Origin: an uncultured Roseburia sp.
GTDB taxonomy: Bacteria; Bacillota; Clostridia; Lachnospirales; Lachnospiraceae
Direction: 5' to 3'
Assembly (NCBI GenBank): GCA_947647505.1
Contig: CANSKO010000004.1
Span: 62,001-126,000 of the forward strand
DNA length: 64,000 nt
The notes beneath the pieces are model-generated. The model searched no databases. It worked only from the letters and a program-made list of their open reading frames with translations, and was not told where the DNA came from. Below, in pieces: positions 42,201-50,917 of the stretch (position 1 is the first letter of the stretch; every line of letters starts with the position of its first letter). The translations under genes and the position numbers were made by a program.

Positions 42201-42373
42201 CGCTTTCCTGTCGGTCCGATGGAAAAGCCGCCAGGATTCTTAAGAAGAACCGGGAAGTGATTCAGCAGGAGGCGCTTGCGCCGGAGATGACGGATAAAGC
42301 GCTGGGCGGCTATGAGAAGGAATGGAATATCAACGGAGAATCCATCGTTCTGGAAGTGAAAAAACTGGTATGA
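39212..42373 (+). CDS. ileS: isoleucyl-tRNA synthetase, long (type 2-like) form
   Basis: Class I synthetase of 1053 residues. Signatures are YDGPPTANGKPHIGH (HIGH), the GWDTHGLPVELEVEK stretch, the editing domain (about 190-400), YCPRCGTPLSSQEVAQGYQT and the KMSKSKGN loop. The length and the GWDTHGLP form match the eukaryote-like IleS2 group, which in other bacteria is poorly inhibited by mupirocin. ATG 39212 follows AGGAGG; the longer open frame upstream crosses the leader hairpin. glgP follows. Confidence 0.95.
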   Translation: MYNKVETSLNFVDREKQTEKFWKEHDIFRKSMENRKGGETYTFYDGPPTANGKPHIGHVLTRVIKDMIPRYQTMKGKYVPRKAGWDTHGLPVELEVEKLLGLNGKEQIEAYGMEPFLEKCKESVWKYKGMWEDFSGTVGFWADMDDPYVTYHDDFIESEWWALKQIWDKKLLYKGFKIVPYCPRCGTPLSSQEVAQGYQTVKERSAIVRFSVVGEDAYFLAWTTTPWTLPSNVALCVNPDETYCKVKAADGNTYYLAEALLEKALGVLKKKEEGAAAYEVLETYRGKDLEYKAYEPLFSFADEIIARQRKKAHYITCDSYVTMTDGTGIVHIAPAFGEDDANVGRKYDLPFVQLVNGKGEMTEETNYAGVFVKKADPMVLAELKEKGLLFDAPEFEHDYPHCWRCDTPLIYYARESWFIKMTAVKEDLIRNNNTVNWIPESIGKGRFGDWLSNIQDWGISRNRYWGTPLNVWECECGRQECIGSRAELAEKSGNPEAAGVELHRPYIDEVTMPCPDCGKIMRRVPEVIDCWFDSGAMPFAQHHYPFENEELFKQQFPAQFISEAVDQTRGWFYSLMAESTLLFNRSPYENVIVLGHVQDEKGQKMSKSKGNAIDPFEALEKYGADAIRWYFYINSAPWLPNRFHGGAVQEGQRKFMGTLWNTYAFFVLYANIDAFDASKYALEYEKLSVMDRWLLSRLNSLIDDVDRNLGSYRIPEAARALDHFVDEMSNWYVRRSRERFWAKGMEQDKINAYMTLYTALVTVAKCAAPMIPFLSEDIYRNLVCSIERNAPESVHLCDFPAADADKIDKELEKHMDAVLNLVVMGRACRNTANIKNRQPIGTMYVKAPYDLPELYVRIIEEELNVKKVIFTDDVSAFTTYALKPQLRTVGPKYGKYLGQIRQTLSDLDGNAAMAELRSSGMLKLDSISSDVVLLEEDLLITMTQTEGYVTEGNNEVTVILDTRLTESLIEEGYVRELMSKIQTMRKEAGFEVTDQIALSCRSDGKAARILKKNREVIQQEALAPEMTDKALGGYEKEWNINGESIVLEVKKLV

Positions 42374-42408
42374 CAAAGCGATACAACGGCCAAGAAGGAG
42401 GAACTTAC

Positions 42409-44871
42409 TTGAAAAAGGAATTATTTGACAAGGAACAGTTTAAAAAAGAGGTAAAAGACCACGTCAGGACGCTTTACCGCAAGACATTGGAAGAGGCAAA
42501 TCAGCAGGAGATCTTTCAGGCGGTATCTTATGCGGTAAAAGACGTTATCATCAATCAGTGGATGGAAACGCAGCAGAGCATGAAGAACAAAGACCCGAAA
42601 GTCGTTTATTATATGTCCATGGAATTTCTGATGGGGCGGGCGCTTGGCAATAATCTGATTAATCTGACGACCTATCAGGCAGTGGCGGAAGCGCTGCAGG
42701 AAATGGGACTGGATTTGAATGCAATCGAAGATCAGGAGCCGGACCCGGCGCTTGGCAACGGCGGACTTGGACGGCTTGCGGCATGCTTCATGGAGTCATT
42801 GTCTACGCTTGGATATGCGGCATATGGCTGCGGCATCCGCTATCGCTATGGCATGTTCCGCCAGAAAATCGAAGACGGATTTCAGATGGAAGCGCCGGAT
42901 AACTGGTTAAAAGACGGCTATCCGTTTGAACTCAGAAGGCCGGAGTATACGTATGAAGTGAAATTTGGCGGCTATGTCCGCGCAGTCCATGCGCCGGACG
43001 GCAGGATGAAGTTTATACAGGAGGGCTACCAGTCCGTACGCGCCGTTCCGTACGACATGCCGATCATCGGTTATGACAACCATGTTGTGAATACGCTGAT
43101 GATCTGGGACGCGGAACCGGCAGAGTGTTTTGAACTGGATTCCTTTGACAAGGGAGATTACCATAAAGCGGTGGAGCAGGAAAATCTTGCGCGAAATCTG
43201 GTGGAGGTGCTCTATCCGAATGACAACCATATTGCGGGCAAGGAGCTGCGCTTAAAACAGCAGTATTTCTTCGTATCGGCAAGCGTGCAGCGCGCCGTTG
43301 CAAGATTTAAGAAATTGCATGACGATATTCACGATCTGCCGAAGAAAGTGGCGTTTCAGCTGAATGATACGCATCCGACGGTAGCCGTGGCGGAGCTGAT
43401 GCGGTATCTGGTGGATGAAGAAGAGTTGCAGTGGGAAGACGCATGGGACATTACGACAAAAGTCTGCGCGTATACGAATCATACGATTATGGCGGAGGCG
43501 CTTGAAAAATGGCCGATTGAAATCTTCTCAAGGCTGCTTCCGAGAATTTACCAGATCGTAGAAGAAATCAACCGCAGGTTTATTTTGCAGATTCAGCAGC
43601 GTTATCCGGGCGACAATGGCAAGGTGGAGCGCATGGCGATTATCTACAACGGACAGGTGAAGATGGCGCATCTTGCAATTGCGGCGGGCCATTCGGTAAA
43701 CGGCGTGGCAAGGCTGCACACAGAAATCTTAAAGAACCAGGAGCTGCGGGATTTCTATGAAATGTATCCGGATAAGTTCAACAATAAGACGAACGGCATT
43801 ACACAGCGGCGTTTCCTTTTGCACGGCAACCAGCTTCTGGCCGGGTGGGTGACGGACCATATCGGGGAAGACTGGATTACGGATTTAAGCAAAATCAAAA
43901 AAGTGGCGCTGTATGCAGAGGATGAGAAAGCGCAGCATGAATTTATGAACATCAAATACCAGAATAAGCTGCGCCTTGCAAAATATATCAAAGAGCACAA
44001 TGGCATTGACGTGGATCCGCGTTCCATTTTTGACGTGCAGGTAAAGCGTCTGCATGAGTATAAGAGACAGCTTTTAAATATACTGCATATTATGTATCTG
44101 TACAATGAGCTGAAGGAGCATCCGGATCGTGAATTTTATCCGAGGACGTTTATTTTTGGCGCGAAGGCGGCGGCCGGATATAAAATCGCAAAACTGACGA
44201 TCAAGCTGATTAACAGCGTGGCAAATGTAATCAACAACGATAAGAGCATCAACGGAAAAATTAAAGTGGTGTTTATTGAAGATTATCGCGTATCGAATGC
44301 AGAATGGATCTTTGCGGCGGCCGACGTCAGCGAGCAGATTTCGACGGCGAGCAAGGAAGCGTCCGGCACAGGCAACATGAAATTCATGTTAAACGGCGCG
44401 GTAACGATTGGCACGATGGACGGCGCCAATGTGGAGATGTTGGAAGAAGTGGGCAAGGAGAACATGTTTATTTTTGGCATGAGCTCCGACGAAGTGATTG
44501 CCCATGAGAAGAACAGAGACTACAATCCAATGCAGATTTTCAATAACGATCAGGAGATCCGTAAGGTTCTGATGCAGCTGATCAATGGATTTTATTCTCC
44601 GCAGAACAGCGAGCTGTTCCGGGAACTGTATAATTCGCTGTTAAATACGCAGAGCAGCCGGTATGCCGATACGTATTTCATACTTGCGGATTTCCATTCT
44701 TATGCGCAGGCGCAGAGGGATGTGGAGGAAGCGTATCGGGATGAAAAGCGATGGGCGAAAATGGCGATGCTGAATACGGCATGTGCCGGGAAGTTTTCTT
44801 CCGACCGCACGATTCAGGAATATGTGGATGAAATCTGGCATTTGGATAAGCTTATCGTAGATAAACTGTAA
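42409..44871 (+). CDS. glgP: glycogen/alpha-glucan phosphorylase
   Basis: PLP enzyme that releases glucose-1-phosphate from storage glucan. From the TTG at 42409 the protein has 820 residues, the normal family length, and this TTG lies 7 bases after AGGAGG. An ATG at 42370 overlapping the ileS stop has no ribosome-binding site. Clear motifs are YYMSMEFLMGRALGNNL, PALGNGGLGRLAACFMESL, KVAFQLNDTHPTVAV and the PLP-lysine sequence EASGTGNMKFMLNG. No other glycogen genes are in the window. The 37-base gap after ileS has no promoter that I can see. Confidence 0.94.
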   Translation: MKKELFDKEQFKKEVKDHVRTLYRKTLEEANQQEIFQAVSYAVKDVIINQWMETQQSMKNKDPKVVYYMSMEFLMGRALGNNLINLTTYQAVAEALQEMGLDLNAIEDQEPDPALGNGGLGRLAACFMESLSTLGYAAYGCGIRYRYGMFRQKIEDGFQMEAPDNWLKDGYPFELRRPEYTYEVKFGGYVRAVHAPDGRMKFIQEGYQSVRAVPYDMPIIGYDNHVVNTLMIWDAEPAECFELDSFDKGDYHKAVEQENLARNLVEVLYPNDNHIAGKELRLKQQYFFVSASVQRAVARFKKLHDDIHDLPKKVAFQLNDTHPTVAVAELMRYLVDEEELQWEDAWDITTKVCAYTNHTIMAEALEKWPIEIFSRLLPRIYQIVEEINRRFILQIQQRYPGDNGKVERMAIIYNGQVKMAHLAIAAGHSVNGVARLHTEILKNQELRDFYEMYPDKFNNKTNGITQRRFLLHGNQLLAGWVTDHIGEDWITDLSKIKKVALYAEDEKAQHEFMNIKYQNKLRLAKYIKEHNGIDVDPRSIFDVQVKRLHEYKRQLLNILHIMYLYNELKEHPDREFYPRTFIFGAKAAAGYKIAKLTIKLINSVANVINNDKSINGKIKVVFIEDYRVSNAEWIFAAADVSEQISTASKEASGTGNMKFMLNGAVTIGTMDGANVEMLEEVGKENMFIFGMSSDEVIAHEKNRDYNPMQIFNNDQEIRKVLMQLINGFYSPQNSELFRELYNSLLNTQSSRYADTYFILADFHSYAQAQRDVEEAYRDEKRWAKMAMLNTACAGKFSSDRTIQEYVDEIWHLDKLIVDKL

Positions 44872-44890
44872 AAGAAAAGCGTTTGAACAT

Positions 44891-44939
44891 AAAAAGCGGG
44901 TGAGCAAGGGGGGTTCCTGGCTCATCAGGCTTTTTATTT
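44891..44939 (+). terminator. terminator after glgP
   Basis: AAAAAGC pairs with GCTTTTT, with an inner GGTGAGC/GCTCATC stem, then T-rich sequence. It sits only 30 bases before the next start codon, so the next gene must be reached by read-through or from a promoter I did not find. Confidence 0.75.
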
Positions 44940-44968
44940 CAAATAAAAAAATCAGGAAGGAGAAGGGA

Positions 44969-47900
44969 ATGGGAAATGTAGTAAAAAAAGGAATCTGCCT
45001 GTTACTGGCATGCATGCTGGCGCTGCCGCTGCATAGTCTGGACGTGCATGCGGCGGATGCGAACGAGGATATCGTGGATGTGCTTGAAGTGACAGAGAGG
45101 GATGCGATTCAGAACAATTATTTTTCGTATACGTCATATTTTGGCAAAGACTGGACCGTCAATGCCAGCGAGGCGTATATCGACCTCGGCAGTTCGGATG
45201 AGAGAGCCGGTGAGTGCTATTACGAGATCCATTTTAAGGGAAGCGGAATTGAGGTGCTTGCGACAAAGGCGTCGACGCATGGAAAGGTAGCGTTTTCCGT
45301 TGACGGCGGGGAAGAGACGGTAGTGGATCTGTACTACAATGGCAACCGCGTTACCGAGACGGTATATTCCGTAAGCGGTCTGGCGGAAGGGGAGCATACG
45401 TTAAAAGCCGTGACGCAGAAGGAAAAGAGCGGCAGCAAGATTGTCAATCAGGTAGCGGGCGCAAAAATTACGCATAAGCCGTATACGGGCGGCACGCCGA
45501 ATCTTGGCGGCACGATTGCGGATACAAATATGCAGTATACCAAAAGCAGCTACGGTGCGGTTGCGGCGCAGAATACAAATTCTGCAAGGCTGTCGGCATG
45601 GAAAAATGATAAGGCAGTCAGCGAAATCGTACTGTACTCCAAAAATTGCAGTCTGGATAATGTCAGCATAACGGCCGGCGATCTGACGGGCAGCGGCGGC
45701 ACGATTCCTGCAGATCAGGTAAAGACGACGTTCATTAAGACGACAAAAGCGTATAATGGAGCCTACCTCGGATATGGCGATCCAAACAGGGCATATCCGG
45801 AAGATAATGGAACGAATCGAAGCGAAGCTTCTGATATTTTGTATCAGGAGGGCGGCGCGGTAGACATCGGCTGGAACAGTGTACAGCCCGTCTGGGTGGA
45901 ATTTAACGTTCCGGAAGATACGAAAGAAGGCGTATATACCGGAAGCCTGACGGCGACGGCGGACGGCATTGAACAGCCGCTGACGTTTACTTATACACTG
46001 ACGGTACAGAACATGACATTGCCGTCTGCGGATACATATAAGGATACGTTTGACATAGAACTGTGGCAGTATCCGTACAGCAGCGCGGAATATTACGATG
46101 TGGAGCCGTTTTCTGAAAAACATTTAAAGAGCATGGAGTCTTCCATGCAGATTTATAAGGAAATGGGCGGACATGCGATTACAGCGTCAATCGTAGAGGA
46201 AGCATGGAACGGACAGACATACAGCAAGAATGACATTCATTATCCGTCTATGGTGAAATGGACGAAGAGCGGAGACGGATTTACATACGATTACACAGAT
46301 TTTGATAAATGGGTGGAATTCTGCAAGGAACTTGGAATCGGCGATAAAATCGTGCTTTACAGCATTGCGCCGTGGCATAATTCGTTTACCTACTGGGAAA
46401 ACGGAACAATGAAAAAAGAAGCCTTTACGGCGGGAAGCGACAGGTATAAAGCAGTATGGAAGGATTTTCTGGAAGATCTGATCGCGCATCTGGAGGAAAA
46501 GGGCTGGTTTGAAGAGGCCTATATCGGAATTGACGAAAGAGGATTCAGCGCGGCGGCGTTTGACGTGATCGACTCCGTCACAAACAGCCAGGGTGAAAGC
46601 CTGAAAACGGCGGGCGCGATGGATGCGGTTGGAAGCAAGAGAGAGCTTGCCATGCGCGTGGATGATCTGAACGTGGGAGACAACGCGGCGGCAGCGCATG
46701 CGGATGAGTTTGCGCAGCTTCTGGCAGACAGGAAAGCGGCGGGGCTTCGGACGACGCTGTATTCCTGCACAGAGCATAAGCCGGGTAATTTTACGTTGAG
46801 CGCGCCCGGGGAAAGCTACTGGTCGATTATGAATGCGGCAAAAGAGGGCACGACGGGATTTTTGCGCTGGGCATACGACGCATGGGTGGAAGATCCGCTG
46901 CGGGATACGACGCATAATGCATTTGAGGCGGGAGACTGCTTCCTGATTTATCCGGATGAGAAGGACGCCGCAAATCCGACAAGCAAGCGTTCTGTGCGTC
47001 TGGAAAAGATGGCGGAGGCCATCCGGGACGTGAACAAGCTGATTGTTTTGAAACAGGAAGCGCCGGAACTGAGCGGAGAAATCGAACGGTTATATGAAGC
47101 GATTACGATAAGCGCAAGCACGGGCAGAACGTATCTGACCGATCAGGAAAAGACGCGCGTGGCGCAGGAGGTGTCTGCATTCCAGAAAGGCGTATCGGAT
47201 CTTACGAGCCAGTATCTTGCGTCAACCGGCGACGGACTGCACGTCCTGCAGTCGGAAAAAGAGCTTAAGGTAGGAGAATCCTGGGAGATTCCGGTTAAGC
47301 TGAGCAGCGACAAAGAAGACAAGACGATTATTTATAAGTCGGAAGATACGTCCGTTGCTTCCGTAGATGCAAGAGGAAACGTTACGGCAAGGGCGGAAGG
47401 CAGCACGACGATTAAGCTGAAGAACAAGGCGAGCGGCTATGCGGCTATCGTAACGATTACCGTAGTGAAAAAAGAGCTGAATCTGAGCAATAAACTGACG
47501 GAATACAAATTGCCGGAGAATTATCTGTCTGATGTTGCAAAAGGTGAGAGCACAGATTCACGTCATTACCTTGGGCAGCCGGATATGGTGATGCTCGACG
47601 ACGAGGAGACGTTAATTACGGCTTATCCGACCGGGCATGGCATTGGTTCCATTGAGATGAGCGTCAGCCGCGACGGTGGAGAGAGCTGGGCGGTAAAAGA
47701 AGATATTCCGGAGTCCTGGTCCCGTTCCCGTGAGACGCCAACGATGTACAAACTGGATTTTACAAACGGAGATCGGAAGCTAATCCTGATCAGCGGACGG
47801 CCGTCATGGGGCGATTCCGGAGCTGTTGGCGGATGGGATACCTCGATATCGGAAGATGGCGGCGAGACGTGGAGTGAATACAAAAGATTCCATGAGACGT

Positions 47901-49588
47901 TGCCGGGCGGCGGAGGCAATTATTCGGTTGTTGCGATGGCGAGCTTGATTCAGATGCGCGACGAAGACGGAAATCCCATAGACAAATGGATGGGTGTGTA
48001 TCATGATCTGAGTTACGTCAATTACAAAACATATCTGACGTTTGACGAAAACGGGGAAGAGCAGTGGACGGCGCCGGAGCGGTATTTGAGTGAATACAGG
48101 AACTGGGAGAGCACGTGCCAGATCTGTGAAGTCGGACTGTTCCGTTCGCCGGATGGAAAGCGGATCGTCGGCCTGGCGAGAAGTCAGTCGCATAACAACC
48201 TTTCGACGATGTTTTATTCAGATGATGAAGGCGAGACCTGGAGCGAACCGGTTTATCTGCCGGGATCTCTGGCAGGAGAGCGGCATAAGATTTTGTATGA
48301 TCCAACGGACCCGGAAGGCCAGAGGGTTGTGATTCCGTTCCGTGAAATCAAATATGATTTAAACGGTAACAATCAGTTCGACGGAGGTGCGGACTGGCTG
48401 GCTGGCGACTGGGTTGCATGGGTTGGAACGTATGACGATATCATGAATCAGAGAGAAGGCTCATACCGCATTCTGCTCTGCGAAGACTGGTCGGCAAACG
48501 CCAAGTCCGGCGATACGGGATACACTGGTTTTGTCGTAAAATCAGACGGCACGTTTATTATGGATACGTATGGGCACTGGGACAAAGAATATTCGGAAAG
48601 CCTGCCGAATTACAATGTGCATAACGACTGGTGCTGGATCAAGCAGGCAAAATTTAAGCTTTCGGATCTGGATGAGAGCATTGTTCCGGACTTGCAGGAA
48701 AAGCTTGGAAAAGAGCTTGAAAAAGTTCCGGCAGAGGAAGACAGCTCTTTATATACAAGAACCAGCTGGAGAGATTACAAGACGGCTCTGGAAGAAGCGA
48801 AGCGAGTGCAGAGTGCGACAGAGACGACGCAGGATGAATGCAATACCGTATTGGCGGCATTGCGGGCGGCGTATCAGGCGCTTGTTGTAAGGGGAGCGGA
48901 TACGATTGATGAGCCGGATCAGCCGGGACCGGACGAACCGGGACCAGATGAACCGGAAAATCCAACACCGGAAAATCCAACGCCGGAAAATCCGACGCCG
49001 GAGGAACCGAAGCCAGATCAGCCAGGAGGGGGCAATCAGCCTTCCGGCGACGGAACGCCAGCGCCGCAGCCACAGCCGGGACAGGATAACCAGATTACGG
49101 AAGGCGCGGTTTATCCGGTCGGAGATTTTGACTATCAGGTAATCAGCAATACGGATCTGACGGTAGCGTTTGTAAAAACCCGCAATGTAAATCTGAAAAA
49201 GATCGTAGTGGGCGATACGGTTCCACTTGGAGGAAAGACATATAAAATCACGTCGATTGCAGCGTCTGCGTTTAAAAACTGCAAGAAAGCGACAAGCGCG
49301 GTGATTGGTAAGAATGTCGTAACGATCGGAGCCAGCGCGTTTGAAGGCTGTAAGAAGCTGAAGAAAGTAACGATTCACAGCACGCAGCTGCAGAAAATCG
49401 GGAAAAAGGCATTCAAAAACTGTAAGAAGCTGAAATCCATTATCATAAAGAGCAAATCGCTTAAGACGGTAGAAAAAGATGCATTTAAGGGCATGCCCAA
49501 AAATGCGAAAATTAAAGCGCCTGCCGCGAAGAAAAAAGCGTATGCAAAGATTCTGGCAAAAGGTGGAAAGCAGATAAAGATTGCATAA
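44969..49588 (+). CDS. secreted multidomain glycosidase: GH123-like plus sialidase-like, with LRR_5 C-terminus
   Basis: Exported protein of 1539 residues. A signal peptide ends near VHA at residue 28. Then come a carbohydrate-binding-like beta domain (about 45-155), a GH123/DUF4091-like beta-sandwich and barrel (about 305-690) with the Asp-Glu pair in YIGIDERG at 522-523, an Ig-like BIG_2 domain (about 755-835), a sialidase-like propeller (about 865-1200) with Asp boxes SRDGGESW, SEDGGETW and SDDEGETW, a FIVAR-like helical domain (about 1260-1310), a Pro/Glu-rich linker and a Lys-rich LRR_5 domain. It probably trims host mucin or glycolipid glycans. No LPXTG anchor is seen. Confidence 0.85.
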   Translation: MGNVVKKGICLLLACMLALPLHSLDVHAADANEDIVDVLEVTERDAIQNNYFSYTSYFGKDWTVNASEAYIDLGSSDERAGECYYEIHFKGSGIEVLATKASTHGKVAFSVDGGEETVVDLYYNGNRVTETVYSVSGLAEGEHTLKAVTQKEKSGSKIVNQVAGAKITHKPYTGGTPNLGGTIADTNMQYTKSSYGAVAAQNTNSARLSAWKNDKAVSEIVLYSKNCSLDNVSITAGDLTGSGGTIPADQVKTTFIKTTKAYNGAYLGYGDPNRAYPEDNGTNRSEASDILYQEGGAVDIGWNSVQPVWVEFNVPEDTKEGVYTGSLTATADGIEQPLTFTYTLTVQNMTLPSADTYKDTFDIELWQYPYSSAEYYDVEPFSEKHLKSMESSMQIYKEMGGHAITASIVEEAWNGQTYSKNDIHYPSMVKWTKSGDGFTYDYTDFDKWVEFCKELGIGDKIVLYSIAPWHNSFTYWENGTMKKEAFTAGSDRYKAVWKDFLEDLIAHLEEKGWFEEAYIGIDERGFSAAAFDVIDSVTNSQGESLKTAGAMDAVGSKRELAMRVDDLNVGDNAAAAHADEFAQLLADRKAAGLRTTLYSCTEHKPGNFTLSAPGESYWSIMNAAKEGTTGFLRWAYDAWVEDPLRDTTHNAFEAGDCFLIYPDEKDAANPTSKRSVRLEKMAEAIRDVNKLIVLKQEAPELSGEIERLYEAITISASTGRTYLTDQEKTRVAQEVSAFQKGVSDLTSQYLASTGDGLHVLQSEKELKVGESWEIPVKLSSDKEDKTIIYKSEDTSVASVDARGNVTARAEGSTTIKLKNKASGYAAIVTITVVKKELNLSNKLTEYKLPENYLSDVAKGESTDSRHYLGQPDMVMLDDEETLITAYPTGHGIGSIEMSVSRDGGESWAVKEDIPESWSRSRETPTMYKLDFTNGDRKLILISGRPSWGDSGAVGGWDTSISEDGGETWSEYKRFHETLPGGGGNYSVVAMASLIQMRDEDGNPIDKWMGVYHDLSYVNYKTYLTFDENGEEQWTAPERYLSEYRNWESTCQICEVGLFRSPDGKRIVGLARSQSHNNLSTMFYSDDEGETWSEPVYLPGSLAGERHKILYDPTDPEGQRVVIPFREIKYDLNGNNQFDGGADWLAGDWVAWVGTYDDIMNQREGSYRILLCEDWSANAKSGDTGYTGFVVKSDGTFIMDTYGHWDKEYSESLPNYNVHNDWCWIKQAKFKLSDLDESIVPDLQEKLGKELEKVPAEEDSSLYTRTSWRDYKTALEEAKRVQSATETTQDECNTVLAALRAAYQALVVRGADTIDEPDQPGPDEPGPDEPENPTPENPTPENPTPEEPKPDQPGGGNQPSGDGTPAPQPQPGQDNQITEGAVYPVGDFDYQVISNTDLTVAFVKTRNVNLKKIVVGDTVPLGGKTYKITSIAASAFKNCKKATSAVIGKNVVTIGASAFEGCKKLKKVTIHSTQLQKIGKKAFKNCKKLKSIIIKSKSLKTVEKDAFKGMPKNAKIKAPAAKKKAYAKILAKGGKQIKIA
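48956..49000 (+). repeat. three 15-base tandem repeats in the linker
   Basis: GAAAATCCAACACCG and two near-copies encode ENPTP three times in the proline-rich linker of the glycosidase. Confidence 0.85.
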
Positions 49589-49606
49589 AAAAGCATCACA
49601 ACATGA

Positions 49607-49639
49607 AACAGCCGCACGGTTTGCCGTGCGGCTGTTTTT
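49607..49639 (+). terminator. terminator of the glycosidase gene
   Basis: AACAGCCGCACGG pairs perfectly with CCGTGCGGCTGTT, loop TTTG, then T residues. Confidence 0.9.
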
Positions 49640-49660
49640 AAAAGAATAAGAAAATTTTGG

Positions 49661-50782
49661 TCAACGTCGCAATGCGGAAAACAAACCGGACGACGCGCCG
49701 GTTGGCGAAACAGAGGATTTTGCCAGATCTACATGCTGCACCGTTCCGCAGGTTCCGTTTTCATAGAGGAAAATTCCGGTTTTGCGAATCAGCGCATTGG
49801 TAGAATTGTCTTTCGATGCGTTCAGGGAAAAGCTGGTCTCGGCATTGCCAAGATAAATGGCGCCTACGCCGGCTTTGCCAAGCGCGCAGAGCACGTCTTT
49901 TCCATTTTCGTCTTTGGTCCAGATGCGAAGCTTGTCAAAGATCGGATCATTTTCATCAATCCAGCCATTGCCATCGGAATCATACGCTGCAAGGTCCGCA
50001 AATCCATCCCCGCTTTTTGTGCCGAATAATTCGCTGCCGTCATTGATGATGCCGTCGCCATTTTTATCCAGCGCGAGAAAGCCGCTTCCGGGAGCCAGCG
50101 TGGAAATCTCATCCGGCGTGCCGTCCGCATCCAGATCAAAATAGAATTTCTGGTCCGTTACATTTGCCGAAGGCGTATCCAGATTGATGACCAGAGGGTC
50201 GCAGAGCGTTTTTGCGCCTGTCGCCGGAGGCAGCATCGTTACGCTTTTCGCGTAAGCTTTTTCAAATGAGCGGCTCATCGTCATGGAAAGATTAAAACTG
50301 ATTTCCCGTCCATCTGATGTCTTCACGACGCCTTCCGTAGAAAAAGAAGTCTCTTCTGTTTCTGATTCATATTCATATTCCGTATAGGTCCCACCCGTAG
50401 AAAGGCCCTCAGACGCAGCCGATCCAAAAAGGCCAAAATTGTTTCGAAAGACAGAGCCTTTGCCCATCAAAAGCATAAGCAGGTAATTGATGGACTGTGA
50501 CCGGATCGTATGAAGATCCGGACTTGTTCTTCCGGCAGTGGAAACAGGACTGCCAATGCTTTGCGCCTGTCGAAACTGGTTGAACAGATCGTCGCCGGAC
50601 TGATTTTGATGCTTGGAACGGCTTTTTCTGGAATCCGACTGTTCGCTGTAGCGGTCTACGATCTGCATAGAATGACTCTGCAAAAATCCGCCGCCCCAGC
50701 GGGAAAGAGAAGATGAGACGGCTTTTGTCCGCTCATAACTTCTGCGTGACGCCATGTCTACATGGCTTGTTTGTATTTTCAC
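49661..50782 (-). CDS. EF-hand-like calcium-binding protein of unknown function
   Basis: Protein of 373 residues. Residues 1-130 are Ser/Arg/Gln-rich and low in structure; the C-terminal half has Asp-rich loops like those of calcium-binding adhesins: DLDADGTPDEI, LDKNGDGIINDGSELFGT and YDSDGNGWIDENDPIFDKLR. No signal peptide or membrane segment is visible. GTG at 50782 is chosen since AAGGAGGA is at a workable distance; an earlier GTG at 50788 is too close. I do not know its function. It converges with the glycosidase gene. Confidence 0.7.
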   Translation of the reverse strand: MKIQTSHVDMASRRSYERTKAVSSSLSRWGGGFLQSHSMQIVDRYSEQSDSRKSRSKHQNQSGDDLFNQFRQAQSIGSPVSTAGRTSPDLHTIRSQSINYLLMLLMGKGSVFRNNFGLFGSAASEGLSTGGTYTEYEYESETEETSFSTEGVVKTSDGREISFNLSMTMSRSFEKAYAKSVTMLPPATGAKTLCDPLVINLDTPSANVTDQKFYFDLDADGTPDEISTLAPGSGFLALDKNGDGIINDGSELFGTKSGDGFADLAAYDSDGNGWIDENDPIFDKLRIWTKDENGKDVLCALGKAGVGAIYLGNAETSFSLNASKDNSTNALIRKTGIFLYENGTCGTVQHVDLAKSSVSPTGASSGLFSALRR

Positions 50783-50842
50783 GTACACTCCTCCTTACTT
50801 GATATCCGGATTATTTTATTTTGCGTCCCTGTAAAATAAAAT

Positions 50843-50890
50843 AAAAAAGAAGGTAAATTCAAGAACTTCCGTTTTCTTAAACTTACCTTC
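50843..50890 (-). terminator. terminator of the CPBP protease gene
   Basis: On the minus strand GAAGGTAAGTTTAAGAA pairs with TTCTTGAATTTACCTTC (two G-U pairs) followed by six T. Confidence 0.88.
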
Positions 50891-50917
50891 CCTGGTTTTA
50901 TTAAGAATGCATTCAAA

